Below, piece by piece: positions 9,039-17,925 of a stretch of 36,519 nucleotides of DNA. The position numbers and the translations under genes were made by a program. Under the pieces are notes generated by a model, which did not search any database, was not told the DNA's origin, and saw only the letters and a program-made list of their open reading frames with translations. The DNA comes from Actinomycetes bacterium (GTDB lineage Bacteria > Actinomycetota > Acidimicrobiia > Acidimicrobiales > Bog-793), in the NCBI GenBank assembly GCA_021798275.1, contig JAJZMK010000147.1:1-36519 (forward strand). Direction: 5' to 3'. The stretch's first letter is position 1; each line of letters begins with the position of its first letter.

Positions 9039-9066
9039 TTGCCCCGAGAGCTCTGTCTTGTATAAT
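9039..9066 (+). promoter_or_regulatory. promoter for the DMFA-like gene (leaderless start)
   Basis: TTGCCC at 9039-9044, a 16-base spacer, and a perfect TATAAT at 9061-9066. The -10 is seven bases before the ATG at 9074, so transcription should begin at or next to the start codon. No Shine-Dalgarno sequence precedes that ATG, consistent with a leaderless mRNA. Confidence 0.6.
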
Positions 9067-9073
9067 GTTAGCT

Positions 9074-10726
9074 ATGCTTATCATAATACATAACGTTAAA
9101 CGTATTACATTACTATTATTCTTTTTGTTTATAGTTGTCACTCTCTCGCTGACTTGCTTTCCGGTAAGTGGTGCACTCGGAGCAGGGACCACAGTTCATT
9201 ATGAATCAGCTAAACAAAATGGGACTACAGCCGGAGTCGTCCGGGATTTTGGTAAGCTTGCGGGGACAAAGAGATCCGCCTTACCCACCGCCACCTGGAT
9301 TATTAGGCAAAATCAACTGCCCGGCACTTCCGCTTGGAAAATCAAAGGTCCCGCGGCGGGAAATAGACTGGACGGCTTTGTCAACACAACCTATATATCC
9401 AACCGACACTCGATCACTTTCTATATTTCGACCATTGCTGACTCATATCGAATAAGAGCATTTAGGATGGGTTATTATCAGGGCAAAGGTGCCCGTTTGA
9501 TTTGGGTGTCAAAGCTGATCAAAGGATACGTTCAACGACCTTGTACACTCCAAAAAGGAGTAAATATGATAAGTTGCGACTCCTGGAAGCCGTCGTTTCG
9601 CCTATGGCTTTCAAAAGCTTTTGTCCAGGGAGACTACCTTTTTGAATTGGTGGCCAAAGGCGGCTTGGAAAATTACATACCCCTGACTATCTGGAACCCA
9701 TCCAGCAAAGCCACTTACGTCATCAAAAATGACGTCCTGACCTGGCAAGCCTGGAACGACTACGGGGGATACGACTTTTACTCCGGCTTGGGAAATTGTC
9801 CGAGTGATGTCTATCCCCTCTGTTCAAGAGCCAGAGTGGTTTCTTTTGACCGCCCTTATGCTTACGGGGATGGAGCAGCCGATTTTTTGGCCAATGAATA
9901 TCCACTCGTCTACCTAGCCGAAGAGCACGGCTTGAATGTAACTTATGTAACGGATATCACGATTCTCCAGCACCCGGGACTGCTTGCAAATCACTCCGCT
10001 CTTCTTTCGCTCGGCCACGATGAATGCTGGTCTTATGATGAACGTCTGGCGGTCGAGAATGCGGCCAAACTACACGGGCTAAACGTCGCTTTCTTTGGAG
10101 CCTCGGCGATGCTCAGACACGTGAGACTCCAAAACTCCCCCATAGGTCAAGACAGAGAAGAAGTAGACTATCGGGACTCCTTGGCTGATCCCCTTGACAA
10201 CAACGGACATCCCGCTAATCCCATGCTTGTCACCGGCAATACTTGGTCGTCACCACCGGCGAGTTGGCCGGAAACAAACTTTGTTGGTGAAACCTATATC
10301 GGTTTTCTCCAAGACAGCTCCCCGGCCCAGCCTCTTATGATCAAAGACAGCAAATCTTTTCTCTTTAAAAACATCACCTATCAGGGAAAGCCTGTTTACG
10401 ATGGAGAAAAGATACCCAATGTCATAGCTTCCGACATCGATTCTTACGATTTGCAGGTTCCAACTGATAGTCCCGTAACGGTTGCGGCGTCATCACCCAT
10501 AAGTCCACAATTGGCCTTTGTCCAACCGGCTTATTTGGTAAACGGTTTTGCCTGGTCAGATATGACTTACCATTTTGAAAAGCCCTCCGGGGCTTTGATC
10601 TTTGATAGCGGAACGAATAACTGGATCAGCTCAATGGGGGACGGCAAAAATATGTCATCATCTCCGGCAAGCTTTACGCAGGCCGTAACGCTAAACCTAC
10701 TACGACAAATGGCAGTTAAAAAATAG
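9074..10726 (+). CDS. secreted N,N-dimethylformamidase beta-subunit-like protein
   Basis: A 550-residue protein with an N-terminal signal sequence (basic HNVKR followed by a strongly hydrophobic stretch ending near FPVSGALGA). The remainder resembles the large-subunit C-terminal domain family of N,N-dimethylformamidase: WQAWNDYGGYDFY, VSFDRPYAYGDG, a LAEEHGLNVTYVTDIT segment, the LSLGHDECWSYDER motif and NVAFFGASAMLRHVRL. In characterised DMFase this family binds iron and hydrolyses an amide. Whether this exported homologue does so is unknown, and no small (alpha) subunit is adjacent. The start at 9074 is chosen from the promoter spacing; ATG 9065 and TTG 8993 are also in frame. It may be a cell-surface amidase or a structural relative. 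Confidence 0.75.
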   Translation: MLIIIHNVKRITLLLFFLFIVVTLSLTCFPVSGALGAGTTVHYESAKQNGTTAGVVRDFGKLAGTKRSALPTATWIIRQNQLPGTSAWKIKGPAAGNRLDGFVNTTYISNRHSITFYISTIADSYRIRAFRMGYYQGKGARLIWVSKLIKGYVQRPCTLQKGVNMISCDSWKPSFRLWLSKAFVQGDYLFELVAKGGLENYIPLTIWNPSSKATYVIKNDVLTWQAWNDYGGYDFYSGLGNCPSDVYPLCSRARVVSFDRPYAYGDGAADFLANEYPLVYLAEEHGLNVTYVTDITILQHPGLLANHSALLSLGHDECWSYDERLAVENAAKLHGLNVAFFGASAMLRHVRLQNSPIGQDREEVDYRDSLADPLDNNGHPANPMLVTGNTWSSPPASWPETNFVGETYIGFLQDSSPAQPLMIKDSKSFLFKNITYQGKPVYDGEKIPNVIASDIDSYDLQVPTDSPVTVAASSPISPQLAFVQPAYLVNGFAWSDMTYHFEKPSGALIFDSGTNNWISSMGDGKNMSSSPASFTQAVTLNLLRQMAVKK

Positions 10727-10818
10727 CCGGATATATCAGGTTATGTCATATCAAGCTGCCGGGAAGAGGCAAAGCCCTATCTATACTGGAGAAGGAAAGT
10801 GCGAACCGGAGACTTTGA

Positions 10819-12012
10819 TTGCGAAAAAAATTCGATAAAGACTTGCTGGATAACCTCCTCGAAGCCACCATTGTGGGAAGTTTTTCTAAAATTGGTTTTG
10901 AGGTACGGAGTCGGCTGTATGACTACCGAAGAGAATACAACTTAGACTCGTTTTCCGGTCATAAAAACGGATCTGATTCGCACTTACAAGAGAAGAACTC
11001 AGAGAATAGAAATAACCGGGACAATGAGACGGTAAAAACGCCTGTGGCGGTTATCACCGGTTTTTCCAGCGGGATAGGACTGGCCACGGCCCTTTCCTTA
11101 GCTAAAGCCGGCTGGCAAATAATCGGTATCGCCCACAACAAAGAGCGCTGTGAAGCGGCTCTTGCAATGATCCTTGCCGCCAATAAGACTTCGCAACATA
11201 TCACTGACCCCCATGAAATTCGCTCCTTGATCTATGATGGCAAAACCGGTGATCATCTAAAGCGAACCGATAAGTTGTCATATGGTGTTATGGCCGATTT
11301 GTCAAATTTGTCAGAGGTAAAAAATCTGGCCTCCATGGTCCGAGCAAATCATACAAACATCAGTCTGATTATACACTGTGCCGGGAAAATCTACCCTGAG
11401 CTTACGCTCACACCGGATGGCTTCGAATCAACTTTTGCCTTACATGTTTTAGGTCCCCAGTTGTTGACTGACCTACTTTATGATCTACTGGAAATAGATC
11501 CCGATCTATTTGACATGACAGATAACACCTCTTTATATTTACCGCGTGTCGTCTGGGTGTCATCTGGAGGAATGTATGCCGTAGGTCTTGAGACAAAGCG
11601 CTTGCTCAATCCGGACTCTTCCTCCTATAAAGCCATACAGACATATGCCTATGCCAAGCGTATGCAGGTTGAGTTGGCCGAAATTTGGGCGGTTAACTTG
11701 GCAGGCAAAAACTGCCTGGCTTTCTCCATGCATCCGGGGTTTGTCAATACGCGGGTGCTTGAAGAGGGGATACCTCTATTTACAAAAATCATGAGGCCGC
11801 TTCTTCGCACTCCGGAACAGGGAGCCGATACACTCGTGTATCTTTCTACCTTGACATCATCGCACGAATTGGCAAAACTAAACGGAAGCTTCTTTTTAGA
11901 TAGAAAGCCTCGGAAAACAAATATTCTAAAGAAAACCGTTTCTTTGGTATCTGAAAAAATAGATGCATTTAGTGTTGTTGAAAATCTGCTTGCCCCTTTT
12001 AAAAATCTTTAG
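10819..12012 (+). CDS. short-chain dehydrogenase/reductase (DHRS-like)
   Basis: An NAD(P)-dependent oxidoreductase of 397 residues. A charged extension of about 70 residues precedes the Rossmann domain. Motifs: TGFSSGIG for cofactor binding, an NAG-equivalent HCAGK, VSSGGMY with the active-site Ser region, and YAYAK as the YxxxK catalytic pair, then SMHPGFVNT and RTPEQGADT, typical of retinol-dehydrogenase/DHRS12-like SDRs. The start is TTG at 10819 with GGAGA six bases upstream. It lies 26 bases before the amine-oxidase-type gene and is probably cotranscribed with it, which suggests a role in lipid modification (inference). The substrate is unknown; the long N-terminal extension is unusual for an SDR. 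Confidence 0.82.
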   Translation: MRKKFDKDLLDNLLEATIVGSFSKIGFEVRSRLYDYRREYNLDSFSGHKNGSDSHLQEKNSENRNNRDNETVKTPVAVITGFSSGIGLATALSLAKAGWQIIGIAHNKERCEAALAMILAANKTSQHITDPHEIRSLIYDGKTGDHLKRTDKLSYGVMADLSNLSEVKNLASMVRANHTNISLIIHCAGKIYPELTLTPDGFESTFALHVLGPQLLTDLLYDLLEIDPDLFDMTDNTSLYLPRVVWVSSGGMYAVGLETKRLLNPDSSSYKAIQTYAYAKRMQVELAEIWAVNLAGKNCLAFSMHPGFVNTRVLEEGIPLFTKIMRPLLRTPEQGADTLVYLSTLTSSHELAKLNGSFFLDRKPRKTNILKKTVSLVSEKIDAFSVVENLLAPFKNL

Positions 12013-12038
12013 TTTTATCAACCAGGAATACTTCCGAT

Positions 12039-13307
12039 ATGAAAATAGCAATTGTGGGATCAGGAATAAGCGGACTTACTTCCGCCCTTTTATTAAATAA
12101 AGAGCATGATGTTATCATCATCGAGAAGTCTTCGCGCCTAGGTGGTCATACCAACACCGTCAAAATCAATTTTGATAGCGAAGAGTTTTTTGTAGACACG
12201 GGATTTATTGTATACAACGAAAGAAACTATCCTTTATTTACAAAGCTTTTAGATTACCTCGCTATTGAATCTGTCGTCACGGAAATGTCTTTCTCGGTCT
12301 CTGATAAGGAAACTTCTCTGGAATTTAGACCGACAAACTTAAAAACTATCTTTCCGGGTGGCTCTAATATCGCTAACGTACATTTTCTCTACATGCTGAC
12401 TGAGATACCAAGGTTCAATTCCATCGCCAAAAAAGCTCTTGGTAGTGAAGATCAAACTTCGCTTGGTGAAATAATAAAAAATCATAAATTCACATCATTT
12501 TTGAGTAAATACTACATAACGCCTCTGGCTTCCAGTATCTGGTCGGCATCTGTGGACGATATTTTGAAAATGCCGGTCTCAACTTACGCGAATTTTATGT
12601 ATAACCACGGTTTGATATCTTTTGGCAACCAACCGATATGGAAAACCATTCCCGGTGGAGCGAATAGATATATCGATGCCATAGTTAATGAATTAAAACA
12701 TCCTCCGCGAGTAGGTTGCCATATAGTATCCGTTACACGAGATGGCGAAAAAATAACAGTAGAGTATGCCGGGGGCGAGAGAGAGGACTTTGATGCACTT
12801 ATCATTGCCACTCATGCCAATGACATAAAGGGCTGGCTAAAAAATCTTTCTCCTCTTGAACAAAGCTTTATCGATAAATTTAGATTTTCTAAAAATAGAG
12901 CGTTACTTCATCTGGACTCCTCTCTCCTGCCAAAGCACCGGGAAGTTCATTCCAGTTGGAATTTCCATGTGACAAAAGAAAGAAGCATGGGAACAACTAT
13001 CACATATTTAATGAATAAACTTCAAACCATTAAAACTAAACAAACCATTCTTGTCAGTCTCGGAATGGATAAGTACATAAAAGAAGAAGACATAATCAAC
13101 ACGTTTCATTATGAACACCCAATATTGGATGCCGGCGCTGTTTTGGGGCAGACAATGCTGAGCCAAGTCCAAGGCTACCTAAACACCTATTATACGGGCG
13201 CCTGGCTCGGCTACGGATTTCATGAAGACGGAGTAAAAAGTGCTTTGGAAGCGGTCAAATCACTTTACGGACATAAGATGGGGAAAGATTTTCACTTTCT
13301 AAAATAA
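12039..13307 (+). CDS. FAD-dependent oxidoreductase, amine-oxidase type
   Basis: Flavoprotein of 422 residues. The N-terminal dinucleotide-binding motif is IVGSGISGLTSALLL with Gly7, Gly9 and Gly12, followed by an acidic strand end (IIIEKSSRLGGHTNT). The FAD region VDTGFIVYNERNYPLFTKLL and the C-terminal LGYGFHEDG are characteristic of the NAD(P)-binding/amine-oxidoreductase proteins that accompany DUF1365 and CFA-synthase genes in many bacteria. In those clusters it is thought to act on phospholipid acyl chains. Here it sits between the SDR and DUF1365, 26 bases after the former and 135 before the latter. Lower G+C than the flanking genes is noticeable by eye. The reaction is not known from sequence. 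Confidence 0.82.
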   Translation: MKIAIVGSGISGLTSALLLNKEHDVIIIEKSSRLGGHTNTVKINFDSEEFFVDTGFIVYNERNYPLFTKLLDYLAIESVVTEMSFSVSDKETSLEFRPTNLKTIFPGGSNIANVHFLYMLTEIPRFNSIAKKALGSEDQTSLGEIIKNHKFTSFLSKYYITPLASSIWSASVDDILKMPVSTYANFMYNHGLISFGNQPIWKTIPGGANRYIDAIVNELKHPPRVGCHIVSVTRDGEKITVEYAGGEREDFDALIIATHANDIKGWLKNLSPLEQSFIDKFRFSKNRALLHLDSSLLPKHREVHSSWNFHVTKERSMGTTITYLMNKLQTIKTKQTILVSLGMDKYIKEEDIINTFHYEHPILDAGAVLGQTMLSQVQGYLNTYYTGAWLGYGFHEDGVKSALEAVKSLYGHKMGKDFHFLK

Positions 13308-13442
13308 TACCACCGTCGGTTCCTCGATTATGTTCTAGGCCTTGCGGTCGATATTTGAAACGGCAATCCGGTACTTTATAAGATATCGGACATCCTAGCG
13401 AAATAGGCATTACCGGTAAACGTTATACTCTAGTCATAACAT

Positions 13443-14303
13443 ATGGATATCCATACTTTACAAGAATTAAACACCTTCGCTGATCAAAATACCAGCCTTA
13501 TGGCAGAAGCCGCTGATACCTACCCAATGAAGACTACAAACGGGATCTACTTCGGCAAAGTCAGACACAGAAGGATGGTTGAACCCGTAAACGAATTCAG
13601 CTATAAAACGGCTCTGTTTTTTTTGGAAATAAGCGGCGCGGATATCACTTGGGAGGCACAAAGAATTCTCGGCAGATGGCCTAAGCTGTTAATTCGATTC
13701 CGCGCCGGTGACTATATGCCTGAATCACCTTTGCCGCTTGAAGACTCAGTCAGACAATTGGTCTTAGAGCGCACAGGTACTTACCCAAGGGGTAGGATAT
13801 TTCTCCTGACAAATATCAGAACCGCCAATTGGAACTTTAACCCCATAAGCGTTTATTACGTTTTCTCCGACACTACTACCTCTCAGAGCCTGGATGCGGT
13901 TGTCATGGAAGTCAACAATACTCCCTGGAATGAGCGCACATATTACGTTATGACCACACCTGGAAGTAGATACACGAAGCATTTATTCGACAAGAAGATG
14001 CATGTCTCTCCGTTTTTACCCATGGATCTCTCTTATGATGTTATAGCTACCTGTCCCGGCAAAAGACTGAGTTTGCGTTTCGTATTATCCAAAGAGGGCA
14101 AAAAAACTTTTGATGCGGATCTCTGGTTGAAATTTGCGGAACTAAATCACGCCAATATTGCCAAGATATTTTCTAAAGGGTACCTAACGCCCATCAAAAC
14201 TTCATTGGCTATCTATCGCCAAGCGGTATCATTGAAACTGCGCGGTGCCAAATGGTATAGACACCCAAATAAACTGCGACAAGATAAAAATGGGGAAGCA
14301 TAA
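13443..14303 (+). CDS. DUF1365 domain protein
   Basis: A 286-residue member of DUF1365, a family of unknown biochemical function almost always found beside amine-oxidase-type flavoproteins and CFA-type methyltransferases. Conserved segments include IYFGKVRHRRMVEPVNEFSY near the N-terminus, RIFLLTNIRTANWNFNPISV, EVNNTPWNERTYYV and the KKMHVSPFLPMDLSYDV block. The start at 13443 gives a 28-residue leader before the family homology; ATG at 13500 or 13527 would also fit. Its stop codon overlaps the next start (TAATG at 14301-14305), so translation of the methyltransferase is probably coupled. Confidence 0.85.
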   Translation: MDIHTLQELNTFADQNTSLMAEAADTYPMKTTNGIYFGKVRHRRMVEPVNEFSYKTALFFLEISGADITWEAQRILGRWPKLLIRFRAGDYMPESPLPLEDSVRQLVLERTGTYPRGRIFLLTNIRTANWNFNPISVYYVFSDTTTSQSLDAVVMEVNNTPWNERTYYVMTTPGSRYTKHLFDKKMHVSPFLPMDLSYDVIATCPGKRLSLRFVLSKEGKKTFDADLWLKFAELNHANIAKIFSKGYLTPIKTSLAIYRQAVSLKLRGAKWYRHPNKLRQDKNGEA

Positions 14304-15541
14304 TGGCTAAAGGCAGGAAAACCGCCAGAGACATGGCCGCAAAGGCAGTCGTGCTAAAATTGCTGAGCCGTCTCAAAAGCGGTGCCGTCATTATAGACGA
14401 CAACGGTAAGCGACACCTATGCGGACGTCCGGTGCCGGGAGAAGTTATCCCAAAATTAAAAATTACCTCGCAAAGTGCGTGGAGTGAAATAGCCAAACAC
14501 GGCAGTTCCGGCTTTGGAAAAGCCTACATATCGGGTTGGATCGACTGTGAAAATACCGATGAGCTCACCACCTTTTTACGGATCATAGTCCGCAACCTAG
14601 ATCAGATTGAAAGAGCCAGTACCCTGACCAACAAGGTCACCGCACCGGCAAGAGCGGTCTTATCCAAACAACACGGGAAACAGGACCAAAAGGAACGGGA
14701 TAAAAAAAATATTCTGGCACATTATGACCTTGGTAACGATATATTCGAGTCTTTCTTGGATGAAACCATGTCTTACTCCTGTGCGCTATTTTCTTCTCCA
14801 AAAGGGAGCCTGGCTGAAGCACAGAAAAATAAACTGGACAATATCTGCCAACTACTCTCAATCTCACCTGCCGATCATATAGTCGAGATAGGCGCCGGAT
14901 GGGGTAGCTTTGCCATTTATGCCGCCCGCAACTACGGTTGTAAAGTAACTACTACCACTATTTCCGACGCACAATTTCACTACGTGAAAGATAAAATAAG
15001 GCAATACGGGCTCAGCGAACTGATCACTCCGCTGAATGTTGACTATCGCGACTTAAAAGGTACTTATGACAAATTAGTTTCAATAGAGATGATTGAGGCC
15101 GTTGACTGGCGTCTTTATGAAACGTTTTTTGCCAAATCTGCTTCTCTACTCAAATCCGATGGGATGGCGGTGATCCAGGCTATCGTCATATCGGATCAAA
15201 TATTTGACAGGGCTAAATATAGTGAAGATTTTATCAAAAGATACGTATTCCCTGGTTCTTACATACCGTCGATAACAGCTCTGGTCAATGCCGCTACTTC
15301 CGGTAGTGATATGAGATTGTTTTCCTTACGTGACATAGGAACTCATTACGCTCAGACTTTAAAAAAATGGCGGGAAAATATAGAGCTTGCGGGAGAAAAA
15401 ATACTTAATGAAAAATTTGGCATAGAAGCTTTAAGACTTTTTATTTTCTATTTTTGTTACTGTGAAGCCGGTTTCGCCGAAAGACGCATCAGCGACATAC
15501 AGGCCGTATTTACAAAGCCGAGATTCAGAGACCAATTGTAG
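14303..15541 (+). CDS. cyclopropane-fatty-acid-synthase-type SAM methyltransferase
   Basis: Predicted to transfer a methylene or methyl group from S-adenosylmethionine to the double bond of an unsaturated phospholipid acyl chain at the membrane surface. It has 412 residues. The N-terminal lipid-binding region is followed by HYDLGNDIFESFLDETMSYS with Cys160, the SAM motif VEIGAGWGSFA at 194-204, and SIEMIEAV at 260-267 with the active-site Glu. YVFPGSYIPS matches the CFA synthase C-terminal signature. Its start overlaps the DUF1365 stop by one base. The partner flavoprotein and SDR leave open whether the product is a cyclopropane, a methyl-branched or a furan fatty acid. Confidence 0.88.
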   Translation: MAKGRKTARDMAAKAVVLKLLSRLKSGAVIIDDNGKRHLCGRPVPGEVIPKLKITSQSAWSEIAKHGSSGFGKAYISGWIDCENTDELTTFLRIIVRNLDQIERASTLTNKVTAPARAVLSKQHGKQDQKERDKKNILAHYDLGNDIFESFLDETMSYSCALFSSPKGSLAEAQKNKLDNICQLLSISPADHIVEIGAGWGSFAIYAARNYGCKVTTTTISDAQFHYVKDKIRQYGLSELITPLNVDYRDLKGTYDKLVSIEMIEAVDWRLYETFFAKSASLLKSDGMAVIQAIVISDQIFDRAKYSEDFIKRYVFPGSYIPSITALVNAATSGSDMRLFSLRDIGTHYAQTLKKWRENIELAGEKILNEKFGIEALRLFIFYFCYCEAGFAERRISDIQAVFTKPRFRDQL

Positions 15542-15544
15542 CCC

Positions 15545-15578
15545 AGGCCAAGACATCGGCCTTTGTTACTTGGGTAAC
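15545..15578. terminator. weak terminator-like hairpins between convergent genes
   Basis: AGGCC/GGCCT (15545-15562) followed by TTTGTT on the + strand, then a second small hairpin GTTAC/GTAAC (15565-15578) that overlaps the desaturase stop. Stems are only 5 bp, so the call is weak. Confidence 0.35.
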
Positions 15579-16588
15579 CTGAGAGACAGCTTTACGATTT
15601 GATTCTCTTTAGGGAGATAGACACTTTTTGCTAATTTAAAGTTTTTCAAAAGCTTAATCACCAGCCAAGATACGTCAATTTGCAATTTCCCCAAACCATG
15701 TCGCGCCGATCTTGGAAAAGCATGATGATTATTGTGCCAACCTTCCCCGAAGGTCAAAAGAGCCACCAACCACTGATTTCTGGAATTATCTTTTGTCTGA
15801 TACTGTCTACGCCCGAATTTATGACAAATAGAATTGACGGCAAAAGTTGCATGTTGAAAAAGAAAAATTCTTATCAGTCCACCCCATATAAGAGACTCAA
15901 GACCTATTTGTATATTAGATGTCATTATATAACCGAGACCAAAAGGAAGTAAGAGCGACAGTAGCACCCAGAGTAGATAGAGCCTGTCGACGGCCATCAG
16001 CACTTTATTGCTATATATATCCTCGGCATAATTGACATTTCGCCAAAGTCCTTTTGTCTTGAACATCCACCCCACATGAGCATGCCATAGCCCCATGAAG
16101 TGGTCTTTTAATTTATTACCACTTGGGACGGGAGAATGCGGATCGCCCTTTTGATCAGACATAAGATGGTGCATACGATGATCGGATACCCATTGAGTCA
16201 AGGGACCCTGTAAAGTCATCGCCCCCAATATAGCCAGAGCTAACTTAACCAAGATATTCGTTTCAAAGGCCCTATGGGTAAATAAACGGTGATAACCGAC
16301 CGTGATTCCAAGTCCCGTCAGAATATAAAAACCCGCAAACACATAAATGTCAATCAGATGCAGATCTGTATCCCAGAGAAGCTTCGCGGCGCTCAAGATT
16401 CCAAGCGGTGGCAAGAGTATGGCGACCAATGTAAAAAACTTACCGACACGAGTCGTCTCTTTCCTTTCAGGCCGATATTTATCGGTACCTAAAGTTTCTT
16501 TCAGAGCAATATCCCGGTGGTCTGATGTTATTACTTTTTCACCGATTGACAACTCATTTAAAGTGGTACTACCTTGATAAGTTTGCAT
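15566..16588 (-). CDS. membrane fatty-acid desaturase (acyl-CoA delta-9 type)
   Basis: Di-iron integral membrane desaturase of 340 residues that introduces a cis double bond into saturated acyl chains. The three histidine boxes are intact: HRLFTH at about 100-105, HRMHH at 137-141 and HNNHH at 285-289. Two hydrophobic hairpin regions flank them (about 50-85 and 200-250). The ATG at 16588 has an AGAGGT Shine-Dalgarno ten bases upstream; the longer TTG start at 16642 has none. It converges on the CFA-type methyltransferase and could supply the unsaturated substrate that enzyme needs (inference from neighbourhood). Confidence 0.9.
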   Translation of the reverse strand: MQTYQGSTTLNELSIGEKVITSDHRDIALKETLGTDKYRPERKETTRVGKFFTLVAILLPPLGILSAAKLLWDTDLHLIDIYVFAGFYILTGLGITVGYHRLFTHRAFETNILVKLALAILGAMTLQGPLTQWVSDHRMHHLMSDQKGDPHSPVPSGNKLKDHFMGLWHAHVGWMFKTKGLWRNVNYAEDIYSNKVLMAVDRLYLLWVLLSLLLPFGLGYIMTSNIQIGLESLIWGGLIRIFLFQHATFAVNSICHKFGRRQYQTKDNSRNQWLVALLTFGEGWHNNHHAFPRSARHGLGKLQIDVSWLVIKLLKNFKLAKSVYLPKENQIVKLSLRLPK

Positions 16589-16901
16589 AACCAACAACAC
16601 CTCTTTATTGCGTTTAAGATATAAAAGAACTACCGGTGGCAACCTTCATCAGTAAGTTCCGGAAATAAATATCGGGATCAAATTTTTGCTACGCTACCAT
16701 CGATAATAAAACATGAGTCTCAGTCAGTCTCCATTACCTCTAAGATAGCACTTTTGATCTAAAAGTTGCAGATACCAAACACGAACCGTCTCTCTGTCAC
16801 CTAAGCCCGTTAACGGATCAAGGTAGCAAAACAGGACTTAAAATCTCAGCAAGACATAAAGATAGCGGTTTACTTGGTAAAGTTACAAATTTTGCTTTAG
16901 C

Positions 16902-17183
16902 TTATTGATTACTGTCTTTCTGAAAATCGGCAACGCTTACGGCACCGTAGTTATTTTCATATTCCTTTACAGCATTGAACAATGCTTCCAGGTTGTCTTG
17001 GTTTCCGGTTACATCTCGGCCGTCATGTGCCAGGTATGTTACTATGCCTATTTCCGCCAACGTCTGCTTAACATTTTTTTTGGCCTGCAACGCTTCAATT
17101 TTGGCTTGACCGAGTTTGCCGGCTTCCTGTGCTTTATCTGCCAGCTGACCCGCCTGCATTTTTACTTTATCCATTAAACCCAT
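16902..17183 (-). CDS. small helical protein of unknown function
   Basis: A 93-residue soluble, highly charged, helix-forming protein (MGLMDKVKMQAGQLADKAQE, then repeated Ala/Gln/Lys heptad-like spacing), with a short C-terminal part rich in acidic residues. Similar small proteins beginning MGLMDKVK are common in actinobacteria but have no assigned function. The start is well supported: AAAAGGAGCCGCT immediately precedes the ATG at 17183. No signal peptide or metal motif is visible. It lies alone between the desaturase and another hypothetical gene. Confidence 0.7.
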   Translation of the reverse strand: MGLMDKVKMQAGQLADKAQEAGKLGQAKIEALQAKKNVKQTLAEIGIVTYLAHDGRDVTGNQDNLEALFNAVKEYENNYGAVSVADFQKDSNQ

Positions 17184-17333
17184 AGCGGCTCCTTTTGTTA
17201 CTTACCATGCTAGCGCTTCCAGGGTATGAATGCCAGTCTTAAGAGCGTGGAACCGCTAACAACCCTACCGGGGTAGCGATAAGAGTAAAGCCGTCTTATT
17301 TATACTACTTTCGCATCAGACAATAGGTATAGA

Positions 17334-17855
17334 TCAGCTTGTTTGGATTGAAGACAAGTCATGGGTTTGTCCCAAAATATCGACCACGACATCAGGATTG
17401 GCAAGCAGAGCGGCCTCCGGCAAAGAAAAGGCCAGAACACGTTCCTTGTACTTATCGTGAGCAACACCGGAAAACAGTTCTTTGCGATATTGCAGCAATT
17501 CGTCCCTGGCTTCGTCAAAGTAACCAAATAATTTGCCGGCCAATATGACGTCGGAGAACACGGGAGCGCGCCCAAAGAGAGAGGCACGACGCAACGCTAT
17601 AGCCACCATACCCGCCAAAACGTCGTCTAAGTGCTCTCCTTTTTCAAGGATAATTCTATCGGCAACGCGCTTAGCTAATTTGATAGCAAAACCCTGATCG
17701 GGGCCTATATCACCCATCCCTGACTTGTAACTCAGATTATAGTCGCGCGCCAGTTCTGCCGGACGGTCAAAGCGCCAAGGTTGCGGGGCTTCAAGGTGAT
17801 AACATTTTCTTATCTCAGCCGATTCCGAAATAGGGGCAAACTTTGGTTGCGACAT
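17334..17855 (-). CDS. conserved-looking hypothetical protein downstream of cimA
   Basis: A 173-residue soluble protein without signal peptide or membrane segment. I do not recognise the family. Features: SAEIRKCYHLEAPQPWRFDR near the N-terminus, a central helical region (GFAIKLAKRVADRIILEKGE, DDVLAGMVAIALRRASLFGR) and an acidic, helical C-terminal half. The start ATG at 17855 has a GGAGG six bases upstream and is preferred over the longer frame reaching 17906. It begins 70 bases after cimA on the same strand, so it may be the last gene of the leuB-ilvE-cimA unit, but no function in branched-chain metabolism can be read from the sequence. Confidence 0.7.
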   Translation of the reverse strand: MSQPKFAPISESAEIRKCYHLEAPQPWRFDRPAELARDYNLSYKSGMGDIGPDQGFAIKLAKRVADRIILEKGEHLDDVLAGMVAIALRRASLFGRAPVFSDVILAGKLFGYFDEARDELLQYRKELFSGVAHDKYKERVLAFSLPEAALLANPDVVVDILGQTHDLSSIQTS

Positions 17856-17925
17856 ATAGCCTCCGTATAAAACTCTCTCGGTTGACAACCGATATCTGGA
17901 ACACAATGTGATTCTACAAATGCTT

